NCBI GenBank assembly: GCA_937998635.1
Contig: CALLDA010000192.1
Coordinates: 1-8,951 of the forward strand
Direction: 5' to 3'
Source of the DNA: an uncultured Pseudomonadales bacterium
GTDB taxonomy: Bacteria; Pseudomonadota; Gammaproteobacteria; Pseudomonadales; Porticoccaceae
Length of the DNA stretch: 8,951 nucleotides
Below the pieces are notes generated by a model. It was not told the DNA's origin. It ran no database searches and worked only from the letters and a program-made list of their open reading frames with translations. How positions within the stretch are numbered: the first letter of the stretch is position 1; each line of letters opens with the position of its first letter. The position numbers and the translations under genes were made by a program. Below, piece after piece: positions 1-6,778 of this stretch.

Positions 1-603
1 ATTGTTGTTGTAGGCATTTGGCATTAGGGGCGGCCCAGCATTAAAGCTCAACAGGCAACGCTCGGAAAGTCCTACTGCTTCTGGCCCTTCAGGTCGAAAC
101 GTAAGATTGTCCATTTGCAGAGACAGGATGTCACGAACTGGGTACTGCTTACGTATAAGGTTGGTTTTTAAACTCGCTAATGCTGCAGGGGTAAGAGCGG
201 GTAAACGGCCATTGGGTGGATCAACTATCAGCGAGGTTCGTCTATCCTCGTTCAATTCCGTGCCGTAATCCATCCACCAGGCGTTATAAGCTCCTTCAAC
301 GTCGAGATCACCCATAGAGTCCCTTTGCACATCAACATCATTAAGCGCTATCGCTCTCGTCCGATAAGCCTCCTCTTCTTCCGCCGAATCAAATGTCGCT
401 TTGTCTGCCATCGCAGTGGGGCGTTCAAGGGGGGTCAAGGTACGGAAATCCCAGGTGCCCTGCATGTTGGGGTGGCCCTGAGCATTCCGCGCCGGTTCAA
501 ACTTGGATTGCTTGCTGTTATCAGACGTCGAAAACGCTGAGCTAGAAACAACCAATGCGGCCGCGAGGCCAGCAACTGGAAGTAATTTGCCGATACGAGT
601 CAT
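1..603 (-). CDS. Secreted protein of unknown function (partial, C-terminus outside the window)
   Basis: The frame reads open from ATG at 603 down to base 1 (201 codons, no stop), so the C-terminus lies outside the window. GGAGAG stands a few bases upstream of the ATG. Residues 1-25 form a signal peptide: R3 and K6, then a hydrophobic stretch (LLPVAGLAAALVV), with likely cleavage near A-F-S25. The mature part has QGTWDFRTLTPLERP (48-62), YNAWWMDYG (106-114), RRTSLIVDPPNGRLP (121-135) and ERC (181-183) followed by GPPLMPNAYNNN (190-201). From memory, this set of motifs marks a large family of secreted proteins seen in Acidobacteria and marine Gammaproteobacteria, often in many copies per genome and without known function. 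In that family the YNNN segment continues into roughly another 100-150 residues. The periplasmic or outer-envelope location is inferred from the signal peptide. I assign no activity. Confidence 0.85.
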   Translation of the reverse strand, partial: MTRIGKLLPVAGLAAALVVSSSAFSTSDNSKQSKFEPARNAQGHPNMQGTWDFRTLTPLERPTAMADKATFDSAEEEEAYRTRAIALNDVDVQRDSMGDLDVEGAYNAWWMDYGTELNEDRRTSLIVDPPNGRLPALTPAALASLKTNLIRKQYPVRDILSLQMDNLTFRPEGPEAVGLSERCLLSFNAGPPLMPNAYNNN

Positions 604-866
604 GTCACTCTCCGTAGTATCCTGTTTGTAATATCTTATTTATGGAATCAAGGAATGATTAGATCGATGACAAACTACCATAAAGTCCTAAACGAATAAA
701 CCAGGCTCAAGCGCAAATCCTGCTCGACAAGCGTTAAGAGCCACCTGCTTACCCGTCTGGCCCGGTGAAACTAGCACCTGAGAACAGACTTCGCCGAAGC
801 GGTGGAATTGCCTTACAAGCCCCGCCAAAACACCATTTATTGATGTCAGCGGGACTCACAAACATC
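604..866. other. Spacer between the SDR pair and the secreted protein gene
   Basis: This 263-base gap separates two minus-strand genes and should hold the promoter of the secreted protein gene. Apart from that gene's Shine-Dalgarno (SD) sequence near 608-613, I see no convincing -35/-10 pair. The part at about 640-700 is AT-rich. Short plus-strand frames cross the region but have no good ribosome binding site and run antisense into the SDR gene. A loose pairing of CCCGC and GCGGG around 825-855 has a loop over 20 bases long and no T-run, so it is not a credible terminator. Confidence 0.4.
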
Positions 867-1631
867 CTAGCAAGCAATAGCACCGCCATCGACCACCATG
901 GCGTGCCCAGTCACAAAAGAAGCATTGTCAGAGCACAACCACACCGCGGCCTCGCCGATTTCGGTGGGCACGCCAAAGCGACCAATTGGCTCAAAGCCCA
1001 TCATTGCTGCCTCCATTTGGGGTTTCCCCTCAAACATCCTTTCCAGCATCGGTGTGCGAATAACCCCTGGGCACACCGCATTAACGCGAATGCCTTTGGT
1101 GGCATACTCCAACGCAGCCGTTTTTGTTAATCCGACCACCCCGTGTTTCGCCGCTACATAGGCCCCTGCATTTTTTGAACCCACTAAACCGGCAATGGAC
1201 GCGGTGCTAACGATGGCACCTGGGCTTTTTTGGGCAAGGAATTGCGTGACCTGATATTTGATACACAAGAACACGCCCTTGAGATTAATGTTGTAATTAA
1301 AGTCGAAGTTGTCCTCTGTGCATTCGTGAATGCGGGTCCACTCACCTTCAACTCCAGCATTATTGTATGCACAATCCAGCCGCCCGTAAGTCGCGACGGT
1401 TTGCTTAACCAGGTTTTCCACATCGGCAGCTTTTGAAACATCGCAACGGATAAAAGTGGCATCACCACCGGCTTTTTTGATTAGTTCCACCGTTTCCTGG
1501 CCGTTGTCTTCCTGCAAATCTGAGACCACGACTTTGGCACCTTCCCGCGCAAAAATTTCTGCGGCCGCACGACCAATACCGCCAGCAGCGCCGGTGACCA
1601 GCACCACTTTATCCTGAACTATTCCTGACAT
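867..1631 (-). CDS. SDR family NAD(P)-dependent oxidoreductase (paralog 1)
   Basis: This is a classical short-chain dehydrogenase of 254 residues, the usual length, probably cytosolic, oxidising or reducing a hydroxyl/ketone pair. The Rossmann glycine motif TGAAGGIG is at 13-20. D38, at the end of the second strand (VVVSD), favours NAD(H) over NADP(H). CDVS is at 63-66 and NNAG at 90-93. The catalytic tetrad is N116, S145, Y158 and K162 (YVAAK), followed by PG at 188-189 and a C-terminal VDGG. GAGGAG lies about six bases before the ATG. It is the second gene of a tandem pair, 94 bases downstream of paralog 2, with about 60% identity by eye, which suggests local duplication. The substrate cannot be read from the sequence; such proteins act on steroids, fatty acyls, sugars or alcohols. 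It is FabG-like in fold, but the pairing with a catabolic-looking neighbourhood argues against a role in fatty acid synthesis. Confidence 0.93.
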   Translation of the reverse strand: MSGIVQDKVVLVTGAAGGIGRAAAEIFAREGAKVVVSDLQEDNGQETVELIKKAGGDATFIRCDVSKAADVENLVKQTVATYGRLDCAYNNAGVEGEWTRIHECTEDNFDFNYNINLKGVFLCIKYQVTQFLAQKSPGAIVSTASIAGLVGSKNAGAYVAAKHGVVGLTKTAALEYATKGIRVNAVCPGVIRTPMLERMFEGKPQMEAAMMGFEPIGRFGVPTEIGEAAVWLCSDNASFVTGHAMVVDGGAIAC

Positions 1632-1725
1632 TTCTATCTCCTCATCTGTAGCTAAAATTTGTGTTGCTGAAGGTCTGAACTACGCGATTATCGTTTATTC
1701 TGACCTTCATGCTTACCCAGTTGGC

Positions 1726-2481
1726 TCAACGTGCGTAACTGCCGCCATCGACCGACATCGCCAGACCCGTCACAAATGAAGCCTTGTCTGAACACAACCA
1801 CACCACCGCCTCGGCAATTTCACTGGGCTTACCCAGTCGACCGACGGGCTCCATTTTACGCATAGTTTCATAGCCTTTTTCCGAGCCTCGGACGATACGG
1901 TTAAGCATGGGAGTTTCAATTGCCCCTGGACAAACCGCATTGACGCGAACATCCTTTCGGGCAAATTCCAGAGAGGCCGATTTAGTCATGCCAATTACGC
2001 CATGTTTTGCCGCCACATAGGCATTACCCCTGGGCACGCCCTTCAAGCCCGCCAACGATGAGGTATTGACGATCGCACCGGGGGATTCCTGGCGCAGGAA
2101 TTGTTCAATTTCGTATTTCATACACCACCACACGCCTTTCAAATTGACGGCAATATTCAGATCGAAATTCTCCTCGGTACACGTGATCGTCGTGGCCTGA
2201 GTATCACCTTCTACACCAGCATTGTTGAACGCCGCATCCAGGCGACCGTAGGTATCAACCGTACCCTGCACCAACGCTTCAACCTGTGGGCCTTTTGACA
2301 CATCACACTGTATAAAAGCCGCCTCGCCACCAGCCTGTTTGACCAGCTCAACCGTTTCCTCACCTGCCTCGACGTTAATATCCGACACCACCACTTTGGC
2401 ACCTTCCGCCCCAAACAGCAGGGCCGATTCGCGCCCAATGCCCGAGCCAGCCCCGGTAATCATTACAACTCTATCTTTCAT
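1726..2481 (-). CDS. SDR family NAD(P)-dependent oxidoreductase (paralog 2)
   Basis: This second classical SDR has 251 residues. TGAGSGIG is at 9-16, D34 ends the second strand (NAD preference), and CDVS is at 59-62. NNAG is at 86-89, with catalytic N113, S142, Y155 and K159 and a C-terminal VDGG. The start is set by a very strong Shine-Dalgarno (GGAGGAAGGAG, minus strand 2493-2483) directly before the ATG. It is the first gene of the SDR pair, so a shared transcript reading into paralog 1 is likely. It is divergent from the enoyl-CoA hydratase gene across 246 bases. It differs from paralog 1 mainly in the region after NNAG (GVEGDTQATTITCTEENF against GVEGEWTRIHECTEDNF) and in the loop after PG (around 180-205). 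Those segments shape the substrate pocket in this family, so the two enzymes may have diverged in substrate. The exact reaction is unknown. Confidence 0.93.
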   Translation of the reverse strand: MKDRVVMITGAGSGIGRESALLFGAEGAKVVVSDINVEAGEETVELVKQAGGEAAFIQCDVSKGPQVEALVQGTVDTYGRLDAAFNNAGVEGDTQATTITCTEENFDLNIAVNLKGVWWCMKYEIEQFLRQESPGAIVNTSSLAGLKGVPRGNAYVAAKHGVIGMTKSASLEFARKDVRVNAVCPGAIETPMLNRIVRGSEKGYETMRKMEPVGRLGKPSEIAEAVVWLCSDKASFVTGLAMSVDGGSYAR

Positions 2482-2727
2482 ACTCCTTCCTCCAGTTAAT
2501 ATACATTGATGATTATTTATTCATGGTTAGTCCTTCAGGCTAGGATACCGTTGTTTGGTCAGTGAGTGTTAAACCTGCCTGGCTAGCTCCTCAGAATCGA
2601 AAGCAATCATCGCAGGGTTTGACTCCTCTGCGTTTGATTCCCTGGGGCAACTCGCTGTATCGTCCCGCCAGCTTTTGTACAATATACCTTTCAATAGCAC
2701 GATCCCTTAAAACATTGGAGAAGCACC
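2482..2727. promoter_or_regulatory. Divergent intergenic region between the SDR pair and the hydratase operon
   Basis: The SDR genes leave leftward and the hydratase group leaves rightward from this 246-base spacer, so it must carry at least one promoter for each side. On the plus strand a weak candidate is TTGATT at about 2634-2639, then an 18-base spacer, then TATCGT. TACAAT at about 2678 resembles a -10 box but has no matching -35. On the minus side the SD of paralog 2 is strong but the promoter is not obvious. I found no clear palindromic operator. Regulation could coordinate both gene groups, which is an inference from the geometry alone. Confidence 0.35.
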
Positions 2728-2730
2728 TTG
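2717..2730 (+). promoter_or_regulatory. Ribosome binding site deciding a TTG start (hydratase)
   Basis: GGAG at 2717-2720 is followed by seven bases and then TTG at 2728-2730. No in-frame ATG lies between this and the conserved fold start; the first in-frame ATG codes M21, inside the first beta strand. The TTG is therefore the best start. Confidence 0.75.
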
Positions 2731-3525
2731 AGCATAGCCGGATTAGACGACGACCTTTTATACGAGAAAAAAGGCAAGATCGCCTATATGACCTTCAATC
2801 GACCCACCGAAATGAACTCCATTACCCCTAAGATGATGGATGAAATTGACCTTATCGGCGAAGACTTCAAGAATGATGATGAATTGCTGGTGCTTATTCT
2901 GACCGGTACCGGAGAACAATCATTTTCAGCGGGTGCTGACCTCAAGCTCACCATCACCAAATTCAAAGAACAGGCCGATCAAGGCGCGCGCTTTATGTCT
3001 GACCCCACCCGGCGATTTTTCTCGGGCATCTACAAACCTATTATTTCCGCCATCAACGGTTTTTGCCTGGCTGGCGGCACCGAAATCATCCAGGGCACCG
3101 ATATTCGTATCGCCGCCCCTCACGCAAAATTTGGCCTGCCCGAGGTGCACTGGGGCATTATTCCTGGCGGCGGCTCTCACGTCCGCCTGCCTCGGCAGAT
3201 ACCCTATTGTCACGCCATGGATATCCTGCTCACCGGTCGCATGATCAGTGCCGAAGAAGCCGTACAGTTTGGCCTGATTAACAAAGTCGTACCTGCAGAC
3301 CAGGTCATGGCAGAATGTGAAAAATATGCAGAGATCATCTGCAGCAATGGCCCCCTCGCTGTGCAAGCGGCTAAAGAAGCCGCCTTGCTAACCTACAATA
3401 TGGGCTGGGGGGAAGCCTTTTCTACGGAAGCTATCATTGCCGAGCGAGTATTTAAAACCGACGATGCCGCTGAAGGCCCACTGGCCTTTGCTGAAAAAAG
3501 AGACCCCGTTTATCAGGGAAAATAG
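2728..3525 (+). CDS. Enoyl-CoA hydratase/isomerase (crotonase) family protein
   Basis: This crotonase-fold enzyme of 265 residues acts on CoA thioesters, most simply adding water to a 2-enoyl-CoA in a beta-oxidation-type pathway in the cytosol. N24-R-P26 opens the fold. The oxyanion-hole segments are SFSAGADL (65-72) and CLAGGTE (113-119). Both acids that catalyse hydration in the rat enzyme appear in place, E119 (in GGTE) and E139 (in GLPEV), followed by GIIPGGG (143-149). The C-terminal EKRDPVYQGK tail is usual for hydratases. The start is TTG at 2728, with GGAG at 2717-2720 seven bases ahead and a sensible family-like N-terminus (LLYEKKGKIAYMTFNRP). It leads a plus-strand group with the small secreted protein, the thioesterase and yajD. 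Both acids being present favours hydratase over isomerase or dehalogenase, but the substrate is unknown. Confidence 0.92.
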   Translation: MSIAGLDDDLLYEKKGKIAYMTFNRPTEMNSITPKMMDEIDLIGEDFKNDDELLVLILTGTGEQSFSAGADLKLTITKFKEQADQGARFMSDPTRRFFSGIYKPIISAINGFCLAGGTEIIQGTDIRIAAPHAKFGLPEVHWGIIPGGGSHVRLPRQIPYCHAMDILLTGRMISAEEAVQFGLINKVVPADQVMAECEKYAEIICSNGPLAVQAAKEAALLTYNMGWGEAFSTEAIIAERVFKTDDAAEGPLAFAEKRDPVYQGK

Positions 3526-3618
3526 GGGCATCAGAGACAGCAAGGTCATCAAGGCAGAAAATATCACCACTAGCCCGCAACTTTAAGTAACCGGCGTTTA
3601 TAAACCGAGGATCAACCA

Positions 3619-3969
3619 TTGTTAAATTTTAATCCACGAACTCACGTAAGAGTTCTACTTATTATCGTCCTGGCCTTCGCTTGTCAGAACCTGTCCGCCG
3701 CGACTTTCCCTATCGATATAAAGCGTCAACTTAACGGCCTAAAAATCATTGATCGCGCCAGCACCATTGAGGTCGGCTCCACCGTCATCCTGGTGCTCAA
3801 TAACTTGGACCAGCGCCAGGCCAGCTGCCGGGTTTCTTTTGATCCCAGCATTGAACAGCGCAAAAAGTTTAAACGAGTAGTAGATGCCGGAACCGCAGCG
3901 TCCATCCATTATTCACCCGGTAGACAGGTCAACAGACTAACAATCAATATTGTTTGCAAACCAGCGTGA
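3619..3969 (+). CDS. Small secreted protein with two mature cysteines, unknown function
   Basis: This protein of 116 residues starts at TTG 3619, supported by GAGG at 3607-3610. Residues 1-28 are a signal peptide: R7, H9 and R11, then the hydrophobic run VLLIIVLAFA, with cleavage near LSAA28. C22 lies inside the signal peptide; AFAC is a poor lipobox, so a lipoprotein is unlikely. The mature chain of about 88 residues begins TFPIDIKRQLNGLKI and looks all-beta, with alternating hydrophobics at 50-63 and 104-113. It holds two cysteines, C70 and C113, likely joined by a disulfide in the periplasm. From memory it resembles small Pseudomonas-type secreted proteins whose mature part opens with a similar P-x-(E/D)-x-K/R-Q-L-N-G pattern and that have no established role; I could not check this. 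It sits between two CoA-ester enzymes although it would act in a different compartment, so shared function is doubtful. Confidence 0.8.
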   Translation: MLNFNPRTHVRVLLIIVLAFACQNLSAATFPIDIKRQLNGLKIIDRASTIEVGSTVILVLNNLDQRQASCRVSFDPSIEQRKKFKRVVDAGTAASIHYSPGRQVNRLTINIVCKPA

Positions 3970-4009
3970 ACGAAACAAACCGAAATAATTCGAATAAATA
4001 GGAGAACGA

Positions 4010-4906
4010 ATGGGCGCGATGACACCGACCGTCAGAGCGAATGTCAAAGCCTGGGAATGTGATGTCATGGAACATATGAATGTTCAGCATTACCTGGCTC
4101 GCTCTGCGGAAACCGTAGGTCAACTACAAGTGCTTCTAGGCTTATCGGACAATCCAAGCCTCGCCCTTGTGCATCGGGCTGAACGGGTTTTGTATATGCG
4201 CGAAATGCGCAATGGTGAAAGCTACACTGTTTATACCGGCATTTTCTCCATGGGCAAAACCACCCTGACCTCTTTTAGCGAGGCACGGAATCTCGACAGC
4301 AGCGCGATTGCCGCCCGCTTTGTGATCGACCTGGAACTGATTGATGTCAATACAGGCAAGGCTGTCACCCTTCCCGATAGCGCCCACATAGCAGCAAAAG
4401 CCCTTACTATTGACCCACCCAAAGACTTACGCCCCAAACAAAGCCTTCCCCAACCGCCTCAGCGAGATTTGGCCACCGCCGAGCAATACGGTCTCTTTGA
4501 CACTGCGCGGGGCACCATTGAACCCTGGGAATGTGATGCCCGGGGTTATCTCCACCCTCGCTTTTTCATGTCTCGTTGTTCCGATGCAGTCACCCACCTT
4601 CAGCGGCATTACGGCCTCACCCCTGCCTACCGAAACGAACACGGCCTCGGTAGCGCGGCACTGGAATACAATATCGAATTCCACGACTCATTTAGAGCTG
4701 GAGATACCCTGATGACCAAAAGCGGTTTAAGAGGCATGCGCGGAAAAACCCAAAATTTCTTCCACTGGTTTATGAACGCGGGAACCGGGCAGACCATCGC
4801 TACCGTCGAAACCACCGGCACATTATTTGATTTTGAAGCCCGTAAAGCCGTGCCTATGCCCGACGATTTAAAAGCCCTCGCTGAACCGAAATTTATCCGA
4901 TTTTAA
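4010..4906 (+). CDS. Double-hotdog acyl-CoA thioesterase family protein
   Basis: This 298-residue protein is built from two hotdog domains of the 4HBT thioesterase type. Such enzymes hydrolyse acyl-CoA to free acid and CoA in the cytosol. Domain 1 (about 8-135) opens with WECDVMEHMNVQHYLAR (15-31), where D18, H22 and N24 match the usual D-x3-H-x-N active-site segment. Domain 2 (about 165-298) opens with the parallel WECDARGYLHPRFFMSR (173-189), keeping D176 but with Y180-L181-H182 instead of H-M-N. A proline- and lysine-rich linker lies at 135-155. The start is ATG 4010 with GGAG at 4001-4004; ATG 4019 is less well spaced. It follows the secreted protein by 40 bases, in the hydratase group, which fits release of a CoA pathway end product or relief of CoA trapping. 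Domain 1 is probably catalytic and domain 2 structural or substrate-binding. The substrate is not evident. Confidence 0.85.
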   Translation: MGAMTPTVRANVKAWECDVMEHMNVQHYLARSAETVGQLQVLLGLSDNPSLALVHRAERVLYMREMRNGESYTVYTGIFSMGKTTLTSFSEARNLDSSAIAARFVIDLELIDVNTGKAVTLPDSAHIAAKALTIDPPKDLRPKQSLPQPPQRDLATAEQYGLFDTARGTIEPWECDARGYLHPRFFMSRCSDAVTHLQRHYGLTPAYRNEHGLGSAALEYNIEFHDSFRAGDTLMTKSGLRGMRGKTQNFFHWFMNAGTGQTIATVETTGTLFDFEARKAVPMPDDLKALAEPKFIRF

Positions 4907-4951
4907 GACCGGCCAAACCGAACTAAAAAATGAAACACAGCAGCCAATATC

Positions 4952-5338
4952 ATGAGCGATAAAAAATCAGCCAGCACAGAAAAAATGGATCGCCTGCTCG
5001 CCGAACAGCGTAGCTATATCGCGCAACGGGAAAGTGGCTACCGAGAAAAATCATTAAAGCTCTATCCCTGGATTTGTGGTCGCTGTAGCCGCGAATTCAC
5101 CCGCACTAACCTGCGAGAATTAACCGTCCACCACCGCGATCATAATCACGACAATAATCCTTCCGACGGCAGTAACTGGGAATTACTCTGCGTTTATTGT
5201 CACGATGAAGAACACACGAAGTTTGTCGATTTTGTTCGCTATGGCAGTACAGAACAATCGGAAGTGGCAGCAGCTACCTTCAGCCCTTTTGCCGATTTAA
5301 AAGAAAAAATGAAAAAGGACTCTTCAAATAAACCCTGA
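4952..5338 (+). CDS. yajD: YajD-type HNH nuclease
   Basis: This 128-residue protein closely matches what I recall of E. coli YajD (about 115 residues). Shared stretches include ESGYREKSLKLYPW (27-40), CGRCSREF (42-49), NLRELTVHH (53-61), DGSNWELLCVYCHDEEH (72-88) and a C-terminal NPFADLK-like segment (FSPFADLKEKM). C42, C45, C80 and C83 form the structural zinc site. H60-H61, N75 and H84 make the HNH catalytic fold. The N-terminal 20 or so residues (lysine/serine-rich, MSDKKSASTEKMDR) are longer than in E. coli. There is no clear Shine-Dalgarno before the ATG at 4952, and none before the internal ATG for M12, so translation may be weak or coupled to the thioesterase 45 bases upstream. The physiological role of YajD is not settled. 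It is last in its transcript and looks functionally unrelated to the acyl-CoA genes. Confidence 0.93.
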   Translation: MSDKKSASTEKMDRLLAEQRSYIAQRESGYREKSLKLYPWICGRCSREFTRTNLRELTVHHRDHNHDNNPSDGSNWELLCVYCHDEEHTKFVDFVRYGSTEQSEVAAATFSPFADLKEKMKKDSSNKP

Positions 5339-5463
5339 GCAGATCCAAGCTAGGTCGACCTTACTGAGTCAAACTTATTGAACCAGGCTCTGCCAATAAC
5401 TTGCCTGATTCGACTGTCCATAAAACAATTTTGACTCCAACAAGTAGCCCCTCAGCAGCGACT

Positions 5464-6591
5464 CTATCCAGTCGCATCCCCTATTACGCTAGGAAGGACT
5501 TTCAACGATCTGCTTTCATCAATCAACGTAAGAAGATCAATTTCGTTTTCACAGGCACGACGGCCTATCGCCAGATGCTCGAAGGAATCTACCAGTCCGG
5601 ATATAGGTTTGTAGGCCTGAAACATGCAACCTATACCCCACTTCAATGAACCCAGCACCTCCCAAAAGTGCACTACGTTTGGATCGACCTTGCGGCCCCC
5701 AGCATCTTCATAGCCAGCGAACAAATCTTCCCACTGACCAAAGCCACCAACCGGATTCTGGTGCTGACCAAAACGCCAGGCACGCACACAAACCCAACCC
5801 AGGTCTTCCATGCCATCGCCGATATGGGCTATCTCCCAGTCGAGTACAGCGCGAATACCCTCCGGCCCCACCACAAAATTGCCATTACGAAAATCACCGT
5901 GCACTAAGCCAGCGGTCGCGTCTTTTGGGCAATGCTGTTCCAGCCAGCGCAAGGTCAGCTCAAAAGCAGGGTGATATTCGGGACGGCCAAGTGCCGTTTC
6001 ATGGTGATAGTAATCACTGATACCGTCCATCATCTCCCGTTGTTGTGCGATTAACCGTCGCGCCGACACCTGCACCATAGCGCCAGGCAGCGTGGCGGGA
6101 TTGATCCCGTGAAATTTAGCGAGGATTTCGCCGCATTGATAAGCCATGGTCTTGCGGGCATCGGTAAAGCTTTCATCACGCAAAATGCGCGGCGCTAGTG
6201 TTTCCCCTTCGATGCGATCCATGATGTAACAGCCGCCTAGTCTATGATCTTCCGGCAACGCAAAGTGAACCCTCGCCACCAGTCCCCCAGCCTCGTAAAC
6301 CACTCTCTGCAATTTCGCCTCGGTGCTACGATCCAGCGAGTAGGTGGTCTTGCCGCCCCGCCAGCCCTCCTCTCCCGAACTGCCGGTATCGCCCGGATCT
6401 CGGCGCAAGATCAGGCCAGTGACATTGCCCGCATCATCGAGCCAGTCGAAGGACCAGGTTTCCCTCGAAGCACCACCGGAAAGTTTCTCGACGGCTTCCA
6501 CCCTGCCACTGCCGAAGTGGGCAATGACTTCCTCCATCAATAAAGCCGAAACTGCAGCATCGCTAAGCCTCGGAACGGTTGTATTGTCCAT
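5464..6591 (-). CDS. APH-fold phosphotransferase family protein (ACAD10-like kinase domain)
   Basis: This protein of 375 residues has the aminoglycoside phosphotransferase/choline kinase fold (COG3173 type), probably a cytosolic ATP-dependent small-molecule kinase. The nucleotide-loop region LSGGASRETW is at 37-46 and strand LILRRDPG at 60-67. Y122-I-M-D125 and EGE at 128-130 mark the hinge. The catalytic loop HGDFRNGN (231-238) supplies D233 and N238, and LDWEIAHIGD (250-259) supplies the metal-binding D251 before DLGW (263-266). All kinase essentials are therefore present. The ATG at 6591 has AAAGG about seven bases upstream. Homologues such as the N-terminal domain of human ACAD10/11 sit with acyl-CoA dehydrogenases and phosphorylate 4-hydroxyacyl-CoAs, so a role in hydroxylated fatty acid or alcohol breakdown would fit the SDR and crotonase genes nearby. 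That substrate is inferred. Antibiotic resistance is unlikely given this subfamily. Confidence 0.9.
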   Translation of the reverse strand: MDNTTVPRLSDAAVSALLMEEVIAHFGSGRVEAVEKLSGGASRETWSFDWLDDAGNVTGLILRRDPGDTGSSGEEGWRGGKTTYSLDRSTEAKLQRVVYEAGGLVARVHFALPEDHRLGGCYIMDRIEGETLAPRILRDESFTDARKTMAYQCGEILAKFHGINPATLPGAMVQVSARRLIAQQREMMDGISDYYHHETALGRPEYHPAFELTLRWLEQHCPKDATAGLVHGDFRNGNFVVGPEGIRAVLDWEIAHIGDGMEDLGWVCVRAWRFGQHQNPVGGFGQWEDLFAGYEDAGGRKVDPNVVHFWEVLGSLKWGIGCMFQAYKPISGLVDSFEHLAIGRRACENEIDLLTLIDESRSLKVLPSVIGDATG

Positions 6592-6646
6592 AAAAGACCT
6601 TTGTGAGCGCGTCCGGGAGCGCGTAAAAAATAAGAGGAATAGTGTA

Positions 6647-6751
6647 TCAAGCCGATTCGTCGATGATATCGATACCCGTCATTTCTCGTGCTCGGGCCAG
6701 CATCTGATCAGTGGACAATTGCAACTTAAATACCCTGATTTCCTGATCCAT
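6647..6751 (-). pseudogene. 34-codon frame resembling a sulfotransferase N-terminus (possible remnant)
   Basis: An ATG at 6751, with AAAGG eight bases upstream, opens 34 codons ending in TGA at 6649-6647. The last part reads ARAREMTGIDIIDESA. From memory this matches the opening of bacterial PAPS-type sulfotransferase family proteins (pattern A-R-x-x-T-G-(I/L)-D-x-x-D, then a leucine-rich helix). Those proteins run to about 350-400 residues and are often neighbours of SDR and phosphotransferase genes. Here the frame stops where that helix should continue, and the phosphotransferase ATG follows only 55 bases later, so the P-loop domain is absent. It may be the stump left by a deletion, a genuine small peptide, or a chance frame. 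The family link rests on a short motif recalled without a search. Confidence 0.35.
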
Positions 6752-6778
6752 AATGTTGACCTTTTTGTCTTTACAATT

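Noticed and set aside
765..1161. Overlapping plus-strand frames of 121 and 87 codons at the end of SDR paralog 1
   Set aside because: They are antisense to the conserved C-terminal half of the SDR (YVAAK to VDGG) and have no ribosome site or family features.
1668..1709. Inverted repeat TGAAGGTC / GACCTTCA between the two SDR genes
   Set aside because: The arms are eight bases with a 26-base loop and no T-run. This is not a credible terminator and is within reach of chance.
2926..3366. 146-codon minus-strand frame antisense to the hydratase
   Set aside because: It lies wholly opposite a crotonase with intact active-site motifs and shows no recognisable domain.
5352..5437. Palindrome AGGTCGACCT and inverted repeat GAGTCAAA / TTTGACTC in the convergent gap after yajD
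   Set aside because: The palindrome has no loop and the second pair is 56 bases apart. Neither has a T-run, so no terminator or site can be supported.
5464..6591. Antibiotic (aminoglycoside) resistance reading of the phosphotransferase
   Set aside because: The fold is shared, but the sequence pattern and acyl-CoA-type neighbourhood fit the ACAD10-like subfamily, and there is no mobile element nearby.
6604..6623. GAGCGCGT direct repeat just upstream of the phosphotransferase start
   Set aside because: Only eight bases are repeated with a four-base spacer. The alternative GCGC hairpin has four pairs, so it is too weak to call.
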